From the NCBI GenBank assembly GCA_017475265.1, contig JAFVFY010000056.1, positions 1 through 64,000 on the forward strand: a DNA stretch of 64,000 nucleotides, given 5' to 3'. The notes below the pieces were generated by a model, which saw only the letters and a program-made list of their open reading frames with translations, did no database searches and had not been told where the DNA came from. Positions 1-7,368 of this stretch are shown here, piece by piece. The first letter of the stretch is position 1; the number at the start of each line of letters is the position of its first letter. The DNA comes from Prevotella sp. (GTDB taxonomy: Bacteria; Bacteroidota; Bacteroidia; Bacteroidales; Bacteroidaceae). Position numbers and translations under genes: made by a program.

Positions 1-39
1 CAGCATGGTGTATCGTTGCAGTTCACTATTTGCTTCCAT
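1..39 (-). CDS. start of an unidentified gene, cut by the window edge
   Basis: An ATG at 39-37 opens a frame that runs off the left edge and reads MEANSELQRYTML. A Bacteroidetes-type -7 box lies only a few bases upstream, at 45-52, which is the main reason to take the frame seriously. Thirteen codons are too few to name a product. The gene would be transcribed leftward, away from the intron remnant. Confidence 0.4.
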   Translation of the reverse strand, partial: MEANSELQRYTML

Positions 40-44
40 GGGGG

Positions 45-52
45 CAAAGGTA
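45..52 (-). promoter_or_regulatory. -7 promoter box (TACCTTTG)
   Basis: On the minus strand the sequence is TACCTTTG, a perfect match to the Bacteroidetes TAnnTTTG box, followed after a short leader by the ATG at 39. The upstream stretch is AT-rich, but no clean TTTG -33 box is seen at the usual spacing. Confidence 0.5.
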
Positions 53-127
53 CTGCTTTTTTATAAAATATGTATCGTCTGTGCACTATTTTCGGCAGTT
101 GTCACAGGGTAGGCATCCACGGAAGAA

Positions 128-158
128 TTGAACTGCGCCGGAAATTGTTGTATCTTTG
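128..158 (+). promoter_or_regulatory. rightward promoter-like sequence
   Basis: A TTG at 128-130 and TATCTTTG at 151-158 are 20 bases apart, the normal Bacteroidetes spacing. It faces the minus-strand promoter at 199-206, so the two would fire toward each other. No rightward open frame follows it, so any transcript would be antisense to the intron remnant or would belong to a gene lost at the breakpoint. Confidence 0.4.
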
Positions 159-198
159 CACATGAGAACGTGAGTAACTGTTTGATTGTTAGACGCTT

Positions 199-206
199 CA
201 AAGTTA
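199..206 (-). promoter_or_regulatory. leftward promoter-like sequence (TAACTTTG)
   Basis: On the minus strand TAACTTTG is preceded 20 bases upstream by CTTG. It lies just beyond the point where the reverse transcriptase reading stops making sense, so it may belong to the locus that received or truncated the intron. A 25-codon frame starting near 163 and rich in cysteine follows it; that frame alone is weak evidence for a gene. Confidence 0.35.
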
Positions 207-265
207 CGAATTTTCTGGCAAACATGCAAGAAAAGCGTTCTCTTTTTTCGTGCTATGAATAATTC

Positions 266-475
266 AGGATAGACACGTCTTACGGGGGATGGCTTGTATC
301 TCTTCGACACTATGGACGATTTTATCTCATCCATATGAACCGGAAGATACACGTCAAGCTCTTCCACCGGCATCTTGTCGATGCCGGCCGCACCATGGTT
401 GCGCCTGACACTCATCCAGGCTTCCCAGAAGTTTCTCGCTTCTACAATCTCGTTAATCAATTCCATTTGCCGCAT
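266..475 (-). pseudogene. group II intron reverse transcriptase/maturase, N-terminal remnant
   Basis: The frame starts with ATG at 475. It carries the recognisable N-terminal region of intron-encoded reverse transcriptases: NFWEAWMSVRRNHGAAGID, then a stretch ending in KYKPSPVRRVYP-like sequence just before catalytic block 1. A full protein has more than 400 residues; here homology stops after about 70. The frame stays open to 86, but its last 60 or so codons match nothing in the family and include promoter-like sequence, so they are probably host DNA read through. It cannot encode an active enzyme because every catalytic block is absent. Confidence 0.8.
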
Positions 476-977
476 TTCGTTCTGCTCGTAAATATACCAT
501 GGAGCGTCCCCGATGCTTCAGACTTGGGAGATTACGATTCTCCCCATACCGTCCTATCTCACTTTCGGACTACCAAGGCATTGCTTACAGCGATTCGCAC
601 TATATGTACATTAACCCCTTCAGTGATGGACGTACACCTACTATGGGCTCAGCTGACTCCCACCCATGAGCTTTTTATCGCACGTGCATACACACGCTGG
701 ATGGGCCTCTCGGGGTAAGACACTAACCTTATGACTTCACAACCTCTTGGTTTACTGTTTTGGGGAGTACGTTTACCATTCGGACTTCAACTTGTCGTGC
801 AGTCTTATCCTTTCCCATTTAGCCTTATACCAAGTTTCTGTTCGTAGGCTCGACAGTCTCGCTATGGACTTCCTCCATCCTTGCCATTGCTGGCAACGAC
901 TTGTCTTTCGCTTCGCTTGGCGGTAAATACCCGCGACTGGATTTCAACCAGTTTGGTTAGTGTCATGCCCGACACAC
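266..977 (-). mobile_element. truncated group IIC intron (5' ribozyme domains and start of its ORF)
   Basis: Read on the minus strand, the segment begins at 977 with GTGTG followed by TCGGGCATG, like the 5' end of class C introns such as the Oceanobacillus one (GTGTGCCCGGCATG). It continues through ribozyme-like sequence with a TCTTACCC and GAGAGGCC stretch typical of domain I. A reverse transcriptase start codon follows at 475. Homology to the reverse transcriptase ends near 266, after about 70 codons, and no domain V/VI sequence is seen further left, so the 3' part is missing. The 5' end lies directly downstream of a Rho-independent terminator hairpin (981-1015), the known target of group IIC introns. 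The class assignment is by my reading and not by folding. Confidence 0.75.
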
Positions 978-980
978 ACG

Positions 981-1015
981 AAAAATCCCACAACTCACAA
1001 AAGAATTGCGGGATT
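981..1015 (-). terminator. Rho-independent terminator and group IIC intron target
   Basis: On the minus strand AATCCCGCAATTC (1015-1003) pairs with GAGTTGTGGGATT (996-984) through a 13-bp stem with two G-U pairs and a 6-base loop, followed by five T. It ends the small gene at 1020-1160. The intron begins four bases beyond the T tract. Confidence 0.85.
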
Positions 1016-1019
1016 ATTT

Positions 1020-1160
1020 CTATTTTATCTTCTCTCGGACGTAACGACCTCCAGGTGTCACCACGATAGGTTTCTTCGGGGAATGCTTCTGGTTGCCAGT
1101 CACGAGGCAGGCATTCTCTGTCATTCTCTGAGATATGAAAAGAATGATTTTCTGCCTCAT
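1020..1160 (-). CDS. 46-residue small protein of unknown function
   Basis: An ATG at 1160 opens 46 codons ending in TAG at 1022-1020. The product is basic, with the segment NQKHSPKKPIVVTPGGRYV in its second half. I do not recognise a family. It is supported by context rather than homology: a strong promoter lies 60 bases upstream (1220-1250) and a clean terminator begins 5 bases after the stop, so it looks like a complete monocistronic unit. A later in-frame ATG at codon 13 could be the true start, giving 34 residues. The gene is too short for usual gene callers. Confidence 0.5.
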   Translation of the reverse strand: MRQKIILFISQRMTENACLVTGNQKHSPKKPIVVTPGGRYVREKIK

Positions 1161-1219
1161 GGCAATGATGGGTGGGGTTGCACGGAGCCTGGTCCTACAC
1201 CTGGGATAGTCGGTGGGTG

Positions 1220-1250
1220 CAAAATTACGAATTATTCGGGAAACGACAAA
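1220..1250 (-). promoter_or_regulatory. promoter with consensus -33 and -7 boxes
   Basis: On the minus strand TTTG (1250-1247), 19 bases, then TAATTTTG (1227-1220). This is an exact match to the Bacteroidetes sigma pattern and points at the 46-codon gene. Confidence 0.75.
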
Positions 1251-1334
1251 GAAAAGTGGGGAAAAAATGTATGAATAAGGTTTTGTTGTACTATTTGTGT
1301 CGAACTTTTTGTCGTAAAGGAGCGTACAGAAGGT

Positions 1335-1946
1335 TTACCCGCTGAATGGGGTGCGGTTGATGATGGAGCGGCCGAGGGTTACCTCGTCGGTGTATTCCAG
1401 TTCGTTGCCTACGGCAATGCCTCGGGCGATGATGCTGACATCGACAGCAGTAGGGGCGAGCTTGCGGAAGATATAGAAATTGGTGGTGTCGCCCTCCATG
1501 GTGCTGCTGAGGGCAAGGATGACCTCCTTGACGTCGTTCTCCGAGACACGCTGCACCAAGGACTCTATCTCTAGGTCGCTGGGGCCGATGCCGTCCATAG
1601 GCGAGATGAGACCGCCAAGGACATGATAGAGGCCGTGGAACTGCTGGGTATTCTCGATGGCCATTACGTCCTGTATGTTCTCCACGACACAGATGGTTGC
1701 AGCATCGCGGCGCTTATCAGAACAGATGGGGCAGATGTCGGCATCACTGATGTTATGGCACACACGACAAAACTTTATCTCACGACGCATGGTGGCCACG
1801 GCCCCAGAGAAGCGCTCCACGTCTGCGGTGTCCTGTCGCAACAGGTGGAGTACCAGACGCAGGGCTGTCTTACGCCCTATGCCTGGCAGACGGGAGAATT
1901 CCTGCACGGCCTGTTCGAGTAAACGAGAAGGGTATTGTTGTAGCAT
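1335..1946 (-). CDS. recR: recombination mediator protein RecR
   Basis: RecR works with RecO (and RecF) to load RecA on gapped DNA. The 203-residue product has the usual family length. A helix-hairpin-helix with [11 protein letters not shown] lies at residues 20-30, a four-cysteine zinc site at residues 60, 63, 72 and 75, and a Toprim domain from about 84 with [12 protein letters not shown] near 111-122. I start it at the ATG at 1946, which matches family starts; the frame is open upstream to 2030, but that stretch overlaps the neighbouring ABC-F gene. It follows that gene by 28 bases on the same strand and is probably co-transcribed with it. Confidence 0.92.
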   Translation of the reverse strand: MLQQYPSRLLEQAVQEFSRLPGIGRKTALRLVLHLLRQDTADVERFSGAVATMRREIKFCRVCHNISDADICPICSDKRRDAATICVVENIQDVMAIENTQQFHGLYHVLGGLISPMDGIGPSDLEIESLVQRVSENDVKEVILALSSTMEGDTTNFYIFRKLAPTAVDVSIIARGIAVGNELEYTDEVTLGRSIINRTPFSG

Positions 1947-1974
1947 ACTTCTCACTAACTGGGGTAAATTCTTG

Positions 1975-3861
1975 TTAGGAACTAATTTCAGACAGTTCGA
2001 GCCACCGCATGGACTTCTCGTCAAGTTCATCCTTGAGCAGTGGCAGACGTTTGCTAAGTTTTGTTATCTCTTCGACAGATGTGGTGCCGCCACAGAGAGC
2101 TTCCTCGATCTGTTTCTTCTCGGCCTCCAGGACGGCGATGTCTTTCTCTAGCTGCTCAAACTCGCGTTTCTCCTTGTAGGTCATCTTCCTCTTATTAGGA
2201 AGTGAAGGGGACGATTGTTCTGTGGTAGAAAACCTTGCCGAAGAAGGTGACGTCGCTTTCACTCCTCTCTCACTTCCGTTCACTCCCTTTTCATTCCCTT
2301 CGAGAGCCGCCCACTCGCGGTACTGTGTGTAGTTTCCAGGGAAGTCCTTCACCACTCCATCACCCTTGAAGACGAGGAGGTGGTCAACGACCTTGTCCAT
2401 GAAGTAGCGGTCGTGACTGACGACGATGACACAACCGGGGAAGTCCTGAAGGTACTCCTCTAGTATCTGGAGCGTAACGATGTCGAGGTCATTGGTAGGC
2501 TCGTCGAGGACGAGGAAGTTGGGCTGACGCATGAGCACGGTACAAAGGTAGAGCTTGCGCCGCTCGCCTCCACTGAGCTTCGCCACATAGTTATATTGCT
2601 GTTCGTTGGTGAAGAGGAAGTGCTGCAAGAGCTGTGTGGCTGTAAGGTGGCGCCCTTGGCCGAGGTCAACATATTCGGCAATGTCGCGTACCACGTCGAT
2701 GACCTTCTGGTCTTCACGGAATTGCAAGCCCTCCTGCGAGAAATAGCCGAAGCGAACGGTATCGCCGATGACGATGCGACCGCTGTCGGGCTGCAGCTCA
2801 CCAAGGAGCATCTTCACGAAAGTAGACTTCCCCGTGCCGTTGTTACCTACGATGCCCATCTTCTCGAAGCGGGAGAAGTTGTAGTAGAAGTCCTTTAAGA
2901 TAAGAGTTGAGTGTTGAGAGTTGAGAGACTTTACATTTGCATCCCCAGAAGTAACGTCTCTCAACTCTGAACTCTCAACTCTAAACTCCTTCGAGATATA
3001 CTGGCACTCAAAAATCTTTGAGCCTATATACACATTGCTGGCCTTCAGCCTTATGGCGCGTTCCTCTATTCGTGCCTTTGCCACCCGTTCCAGTTCGTAG
3101 AAGGCATCCTCACGGCTCTTCGCCTTGTGACCACGTGCCTGAGGCATACGGCGCATCCACTCCAGCTCCGTGCGGTAAAGGTTGTTGGCACGGGCAATCT
3201 CTGCACGGCGGTTGTCAATGCGCTCCTGCCGCTTCTCCAGGTAGTAGGAGTAGTTGCCACGATAAGTGTAAATGGTCTGGTCATCCAATTCAAGGATAAC
3301 GGAACAGACGCGGTCGAGGAAATAGCGGTCGTGGGTGACCATGAGCAAAGTCTTGTTGCCACGGTTCAGAAAACCCTCCAGCCACTCAATCATCTCTAGG
3401 TCAAGGTGGTTCGTCGGCTCGTCAAGGATGAGCATGTCAGGCTCGGTGATAAGCACATTGGCCAGTGCCACGCGCTTCTGCTGACCACCAGAAAGCTGAC
3501 CCATGGGCTGCTGCAGGTCACGAATCTTCAGTTTGGTGAGTATTTGCTTGGCCTTCAGCACCTTCTCCGGGTCGTTCTCATGGTTGAAGCAAGCATCAAG
3601 CACACTTTCCTTAGGGTCGAAGACCGGCGACTGCTCCAGCATACCAATCTTCAAATCGTGGCGATAGATGATGCTACCACTGTCGGCGCTGTCTTTGCCA
3701 ATGAGCAGGGTGAGCAACGTGCTCTTACCCGTTCCATTCTTGGCAATCAGCCCCACCTTCTGCCCCTCGGCAATGGAGAAGCTGATATCCTCAAATAAAA
3801 GAAGAGAACCAAACGATTTCGTAAGGTTCTGCACGTCGAGGTATGGAATTTCCCTTGCCAC
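1975..3861 (-). CDS. uup: ABC-F family ATPase, Uup-like
   Basis: A soluble twin-ATPase protein without membrane segments; ABC-F proteins act on the ribosome, and Uup types also bind branched DNA. Of 628 residues, NBD1 has a Walker A near 37-49, LSGGQ at 123-127 and [12 protein letters not shown] at 144-155. A linker with [15 protein letters not shown] is typical of Uup. NBD2 has Walker A near 333-346, LSGGE and LDEPTNDLD, and the C-terminus is a coiled coil. Two low-complexity stretches look inserted: residues about 290-321, encoded by an inverted repeat (2897-2990), just before NBD2, and residues about 518-550, ahead of the coiled coil. The start overlaps the engB stop by one base, suggesting coupling. 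Confidence 0.88.
   Translation of the reverse strand: MAREIPYLDVQNLTKSFGSLLLFEDISFSIAEGQKVGLIAKNGTGKSTLLTLLIGKDSADSGSIIYRHDLKIGMLEQSPVFDPKESVLDACFNHENDPEKVLKAKQILTKLKIRDLQQPMGQLSGGQQKRVALANVLITEPDMLILDEPTNHLDLEMIEWLEGFLNRGNKTLLMVTHDRYFLDRVCSVILELDDQTIYTYRGNYSYYLEKRQERIDNRRAEIARANNLYRTELEWMRRMPQARGHKAKSREDAFYELERVAKARIEERAIRLKASNVYIGSKIFECQYISKEFRVESSELRDVTSGDANVKSLNSQHSTLILKDFYYNFSRFEKMGIVGNNGTGKSTFVKMLLGELQPDSGRIVIGDTVRFGYFSQEGLQFREDQKVIDVVRDIAEYVDLGQGRHLTATQLLQHFLFTNEQQYNYVAKLSGGERRKLYLCTVLMRQPNFLVLDEPTNDLDIVTLQILEEYLQDFPGCVIVVSHDRYFMDKVVDHLLVFKGDGVVKDFPGNYTQYREWAALEGNEKGVNGSERGVKATSPSSARFSTTEQSSPSLPNKRKMTYKEKREFEQLEKDIAVLEAEKKQIEEALCGGTTSVEEITKLSKRLPLLKDELDEKSMRWLELSEISS
2897..2990. repeat. 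in-frame inverted repeat of the CTCAACTCT family inside the ABC-F gene
   Basis: The left arm is built from GAGTTGAGAGTTGAGAG and the right arm from CTCTCAACTCTGAACTCTC, around a roughly 25-base loop. The element keeps the reading frame and adds about 30 residues between the linker and NBD2. Related CTCAA-type arrays occur at 31464, 47984, 49697, 61031 and 62911. Confidence 0.8.
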
Positions 3862-4463
3862 TAATATCCCAACTCCTTGTTGATTTTCTCAATGTAGTCG
3901 AGCAGCTCTTCCCTACCCTCTCCTTTCTCTGCCGAGGTAATAAAATAGGGAGGCATTTCTTCCCAATTCTCCAGCATCTTCTGCTCGTAGGCTTCCACGC
4001 TGGCACGCACCTTGGCGGCAGAGAGCTTATCGGCTTTGGTGAAGACCATGCTGAAAGGAATGCCCGACATGCCCAGCCAGTTCATGAACTCCAGGTCGAT
4101 GGTCTGTGCCTCCAGACGCACGTCGATGAGTACAAAGACGTTTACCAACTGTTCACGGCCAAGGATATAGCCACGAATCATCTGGTCGAGTCGTTGCACT
4201 TCCTTCTTCGACCGCTTGGCATAGCCATAGCCGGGAAGGTCAACAAGATACCACTCCTTATTAATAATAAAGTGGTTAATGAGCAATGTCTTGCCTGGGG
4301 TGGCTGAAGTCTTTGCCAGTTTCTTGTTGCAGCAGAGCATGTTGATGAGACTCGACTTGCCCACGTTGGAACGGCCGATAAAGGCATACTCCAGCTTGGT
4401 GTCCTTAGGACACATTGACACCATGGGGGATGAAATGCTGAACTCGGCGGTCTTTATCTCCAT
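3861..4463 (-). CDS. engB: ribosome biogenesis GTP-binding protein EngB (YihA/YsxC)
   Basis: A small essential-type GTPase needed for large ribosomal subunit maturation. Its 200 residues match the family length. G1 is GRSNVGKSS at 30-38, G3 is DLPGYG at 75-80 and G4 is TKAD at 142-145; the switch region has TSATPGKT. The gene sits between the DUF4293 gene (12-base gap) and the ABC-F gene (one-base overlap), all on the minus strand. Confidence 0.95.
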   Translation of the reverse strand: MEIKTAEFSISSPMVSMCPKDTKLEYAFIGRSNVGKSSLINMLCCNKKLAKTSATPGKTLLINHFIINKEWYLVDLPGYGYAKRSKKEVQRLDQMIRGYILGREQLVNVFVLIDVRLEAQTIDLEFMNWLGMSGIPFSMVFTKADKLSAAKVRASVEAYEQKMLENWEEMPPYFITSAEKGEGREELLDYIEKINKELGY

Positions 4464-4475
4464 TAATCCAATTAG

Positions 4476-4838
4476 TTACCTGATGCGGTCAAGGGAACGA
4501 ACGAGCTTCTCGTCCTTCCTGATAGCAATATTGGCAAAGAGCCAGCAGAAGACAGCCAGAACGGTGGTTCCCATGGGATAAATAAAACTCTTCTGTGCGT
4601 AATTACCAGAGTAGCTTATAGCAAGAAAGGCAATGTAGGCAATCCCCAAGAAACAGAGAAGCCTGCAGATGTTAGCCTGCAAAGGACGTTTCTTATACAG
4701 GGATATGGCGTACAGGGAAATACAGCCTGCCACCAATGCCGCGATACCCGCTGCCACATTGCTAAAAGAATAAACGGCACACACCACCATAGCCACGAAG
4801 GCCAAGAGCAGGTAAACAGTTTGAATACGCTGTATCAT
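4476..4838 (-). CDS. DUF4293 family membrane protein
   Basis: The 120-residue protein starts MIQRIQTVYLLLAFVAM, the hallmark of the Bacteroidetes DUF4293 family. Hydrophobicity suggests four transmembrane helices, roughly residues 6-24, 29-46, 58-77 and 87-105, with a basic C-terminus. The function is unknown. It commonly neighbours rpoZ and bamD in this phylum, as here, and lies upstream of engB on the same strand. Confidence 0.88.
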   Translation of the reverse strand: MIQRIQTVYLLLAFVAMVVCAVYSFSNVAAGIAALVAGCISLYAISLYKKRPLQANICRLLCFLGIAYIAFLAISYSGNYAQKSFIYPMGTTVLAVFCWLFANIAIRKDEKLVRSLDRIR

Positions 4839-4885
4839 AATGACGAATGAATCGGGCTGGCACTGGACCTGCCCCTACAGATATA

Positions 4886-5224
4886 TTAATCCAGTATTGT
4901 CTGTGGCTGTTCTTTCTGCTCACGCCAGTACACCTTGTCCTCTATGAACTCCTGTGTAGCCAACAGTGAGGGCTTTGGCAGTTTCTCGTAGTAGCGTGAG
5001 ATTTCTATCTGCTCACGGTTTTCGAATACTTCCTCCAGCGTGTCGTTGTAGGAAGCGAACTCGGCCAGTTTCTTCGACAGGTCGTCCTTGATTTGCTGTG
5101 AAATCTGGTTAGCGCGCTTGCCAATAATGGCGACACTCTCGTAGATGTTGCCCGTGTCCTTGCACAGGTCCATAATGTTGCGCGTCACGGTGTTTACCGG
5201 AGCCTTTGATTTCTTGTAATCCAT
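4886..5224 (-). CDS. rpoZ: DNA-directed RNA polymerase omega subunit (Rpb6-like)
   Basis: This is the Bacteroidetes form of the omega subunit, which helps assemble the beta' subunit into RNA polymerase. The conserved core, with VTRNIMDLCKDTGNIYESVAIIGKRANQI, lies in the first half of about 112 residues; the C-terminal half is charged. A GTG codon precedes the ATG; I use the ATG at 5224. It lies between bamD and the DUF4293 gene, a conserved order in the phylum. The gap to bamD is filled by an AATTTAC-type repeat array. Confidence 0.88.
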   Translation of the reverse strand: MDYKKSKAPVNTVTRNIMDLCKDTGNIYESVAIIGKRANQISQQIKDDLSKKLAEFASYNDTLEEVFENREQIEISRYYEKLPKPSLLATQEFIEDKVYWREQKEQPQTILD

Positions 5225-5227
5225 CAC

Positions 5228-5290
5228 TTTATATTTACAATTTACTAATTTACTATTTACGATTTAAAATTTACAATTTACAATTTGGCT
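5228..5290. repeat. intergenic AATTTAC/GTAAATT iterated repeat between bamD and rpoZ
   Basis: Short near-copies of TTTACAATTTAC and TTTACGATTT run across most of the gap. It ends in a TTTGGCTG junction, as do the longer elements at 23388 and 23966, so it looks like a one-armed member of that family. Confidence 0.7.
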
Positions 5291-5297
5291 GTTCCAT

Positions 5298-6122
5298 TCA
5301 GTCTTTGGTTATCTTCTTGCACTTGGCAATGAATTTCTCTGCCGTCTCCCGCATCTTAGACTCAGGATATTCATTGATGAAACCGTAGCACTCGTCCTCG
5401 GCATCGCGATATCGGTCGAGCTTCTTCTCCTCGCTTGAGTTCTCGGCCAGCTCGAACTTGCTCTTCATGATGAGTACTGCGAAATTCTCGCGCAGGTTGG
5501 TATAGGGAAACGTTTTGAGGGCGTTCTGCGCCACGACGATGCACGACGAATAGTTACTCTCGCTGTTCGAGTTCACATTACCAAAATAGCCTCCCAGGTT
5601 GTAGTAAAGCTGTGCTGACAGCAGTTCCTTCATGGTCAGCTTGTCATAGAGCTCGTACATACGGTCGGTAGCTTCCTTTCGGAATGGCGAGTCTGGGTAG
5701 AGGTCGAGGAACTCCTGATAGGCGGTGATGGCTCCGTTGGTAGGACTCTGGTCGAGTCTTGGTTCGGGAGCACTCTGGTAGAGCGACTGCCCTATGTAGA
5801 AGGCGGCCTGCTCGGCATAGAGTCCCTTGGGATAGGTCTTGAAATACTTCTTGAACGTCTCGGATGCCGACTCATAATCGCGGTTCATATATTCGGCCAT
5901 AGCCAACATATAAAGCGACTCCTGAGCCTCGTCGCTGCCCTTCTTCATGGTTATCAAGTCCTGAAGCAGGGTCTCGGCGTGGGTGAAGCTACCCTCGGCA
6001 AAACACTGTTTGGCATACTCATAGCGATAAGCCATATCGCCATATTTGTACACCTTGTTAAACTCGCCCGCACACCCCGTAAATAGCAGGATAGCGGACA
6101 AGGATATGAGCCATTTCTTCAT
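5298..6122 (-). CDS. bamD: outer membrane assembly lipoprotein BamD
   Basis: BamD is the essential lipoprotein of the BAM complex, which inserts beta-barrel proteins into the outer membrane. The start MKKWLISLSAILLFTGC gives a lipoprotein signal with lipobox FTGC and lipidated Cys17. About 274 residues follow the family layout of TPR-like repeats (for example AMAEYMNRDYESASETFKKY and AITAYQEFLDLYPDS). An upstream in-frame start at 6164 would precede the signal peptide and overlaps the -7 box, so it is rejected. It heads the minus-strand run bamD-rpoZ-DUF4293-engB. Confidence 0.9.
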   Translation of the reverse strand: MKKWLISLSAILLFTGCAGEFNKVYKYGDMAYRYEYAKQCFAEGSFTHAETLLQDLITMKKGSDEAQESLYMLAMAEYMNRDYESASETFKKYFKTYPKGLYAEQAAFYIGQSLYQSAPEPRLDQSPTNGAITAYQEFLDLYPDSPFRKEATDRMYELYDKLTMKELLSAQLYYNLGGYFGNVNSNSESNYSSCIVVAQNALKTFPYTNLRENFAVLIMKSKFELAENSSEEKKLDRYRDAEDECYGFINEYPESKMRETAEKFIAKCKKITKD

Positions 6123-6130
6123 TTGGACTG

Positions 6131-6138
6131 CAAAATTA
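6131..6138 (-). promoter_or_regulatory. -7 box (TAATTTTG) of the bamD operon
   Basis: On the minus strand TAATTTTG lies 9 bases before the bamD ATG, and a TTG-containing stretch lies about 20 bases further upstream. The very short leader is common for Bacteroidetes genes. Confidence 0.6.
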
Positions 6139-6236
6139 CTTATTTCCCACCGAAGCAGCAACATTTTTTTATATTTTTAACCAGTCAGAAGGGGAGTTTC
6201 GTCTGCTCTTCCATGAGGAGGGTCATCGTCAGAAAA

Positions 6237-7127
6237 CTAAAAAGTAAAAGCATTCACACTATCCCACTCTGGATTGGCGGTCATGCGGAGGTTCCCGCTG
6301 GCGGTTCCTCCCCCACCGCCTTCACCGAAAAAACTGCCGGTGTAGCGTGTTACTTGATTCCTCGTCACTGGTACATTCTCGAACACCTGTTCCTTGACGG
6401 TGTTGTCGTTCGCGTCAAGCGCCGTAACGGTCAGCTTCGTTAACACGTCCTCCTCACTATGTGGCAGAGTGTAGATTTCATAGACCCCATCATCTGCCAG
6501 CGTCCGTATCTCCGTCTGCTTGCTCTGAACACATCCGTATCCGTCGGCGGGACTGAAGGTGCTGGAGCCTCCGAGGTAGTAAAACTTGAACTTTGCCACC
6601 GAAGACGGTATGCTCTCGTCCGTCAGCACCATCCGGAACATCGCCACGGCACGGGTCAACGTCAAGTCGTAGGTCTGCTTCTCCGTCGTCACAACCAGGT
6701 CGCCATAATAGTAAAACGTGTCGGTGACTTTATTATTCGGGAACGTCACCTTCTCCATGCTCGTAATCGTTGCAAAGCCATCGCAGTTGTGGGCCATCAC
6801 CACCAGCTTGTAGGTATCGGCCGCCAGCGATAGTGCCACCGTGCCATAGCTCTCATCGCCTTTCGCCTGAGCCACCGTCTTCACTTTTGTCCCCTCACTG
6901 TCAAACACGGCGATGTTCAAGCGTGAGCACAGCTCGGTAATGTCCGTAGCCGCACGGGTGAGGAAACCCTCTTGTTCAAACTGTGTGAAACGTAGGATGA
7001 CATTCGCATCGTTCTGCACCTCCGCACTCTTTTCTTCGAACTGAGGTTTCTCACAGGCAATAAAAAGCACCACGAGCAGGGACATAGTGGCCCGTGCGCA
7101 GTAGTTGATAAGATTCCTTGTGTTCAT
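6237..7127 (-). CDS. fimbrillin-like surface lipoprotein (FimB/Mfa2 type)
   Basis: Bacteroidales fimbrial subunits and anchors are exported as lipoproteins and assembled at the cell surface. The 296-residue product has an N-terminal lipoprotein signal with lipobox FIAC and Cys25. It then shows features common in this superfamily: an early LTRAATDITELCSRLNIAVFD segment, a central LTLTRAVAMFRMVLTD segment and many short beta-strand-like runs. A GEGGGGG linker precedes the C-terminal strand. No partner fimbrial genes adjoin it, so it may be an orphan anchor. It is transcribed divergently from the GH31 gene. Confidence 0.75.
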   Translation of the reverse strand: MNTRNLINYCARATMSLLVVLFIACEKPQFEEKSAEVQNDANVILRFTQFEQEGFLTRAATDITELCSRLNIAVFDSEGTKVKTVAQAKGDESYGTVALSLAADTYKLVVMAHNCDGFATITSMEKVTFPNNKVTDTFYYYGDLVVTTEKQTYDLTLTRAVAMFRMVLTDESIPSSVAKFKFYYLGGSSTFSPADGYGCVQSKQTEIRTLADDGVYEIYTLPHSEEDVLTKLTVTALDANDNTVKEQVFENVPVTRNQVTRYTGSFFGEGGGGGTASGNLRMTANPEWDSVNAFTF

Positions 7128-7153
7128 AATTATGCATGATTGTTTACCGCGTG

Positions 7154-7161
7154 CAAAGGTA
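7154..7161 (-). promoter_or_regulatory. -7 box (TACCTTTG) of the fimbrillin gene
   Basis: On the minus strand TACCTTTG lies 27 bases before the start codon; the -33 region is not a clean TTTG. Confidence 0.55.
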
Positions 7162-7309
7162 CGAAGATTTGGGGAATAATGTTCACTTTTGACGTTAAAA
7201 GTAATAATTATTATAGATTTCTTGCAAAAACGCTTCTTGATTTCTAACTTTTCGGGGCAATTTGTGAAAATTTATATCTCGACTGACTTATAATCTCAAA
7301 AATTATGTC

Positions 7310-7317
7310 TAAATTTG
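7310..7317 (+). promoter_or_regulatory. -7 box (TAAATTTG) of the GH31 gene
   Basis: TAAATTTG lies 51 bases before the GH31 start, in an AT-rich 240-base divergent spacer shared with the fimbrillin gene. Nothing else is recognised in that spacer. Confidence 0.55.
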
Positions 7318-7368
7318 CACCGCATTTTTTGAAATAGAATTAAAAATAAAACTATAAATAGAAAAAGC

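Noticed and set aside
335..1274. Plus-strand frames of 60-130 codons across the intron remnant
   Set aside because: Structured intron RNA sequence is open by chance; none has a start signal or homology, and the minus-strand reading explains the region.
1947..2030. Longer RecR start
   Set aside because: These 28 codons overlap the ABC-F gene end and have no counterpart in RecR proteins.
6164..6164. Upstream start for bamD giving 14 more residues
   Set aside because: It would place the lipoprotein signal inside the protein and lies upstream of the likely -7 box.
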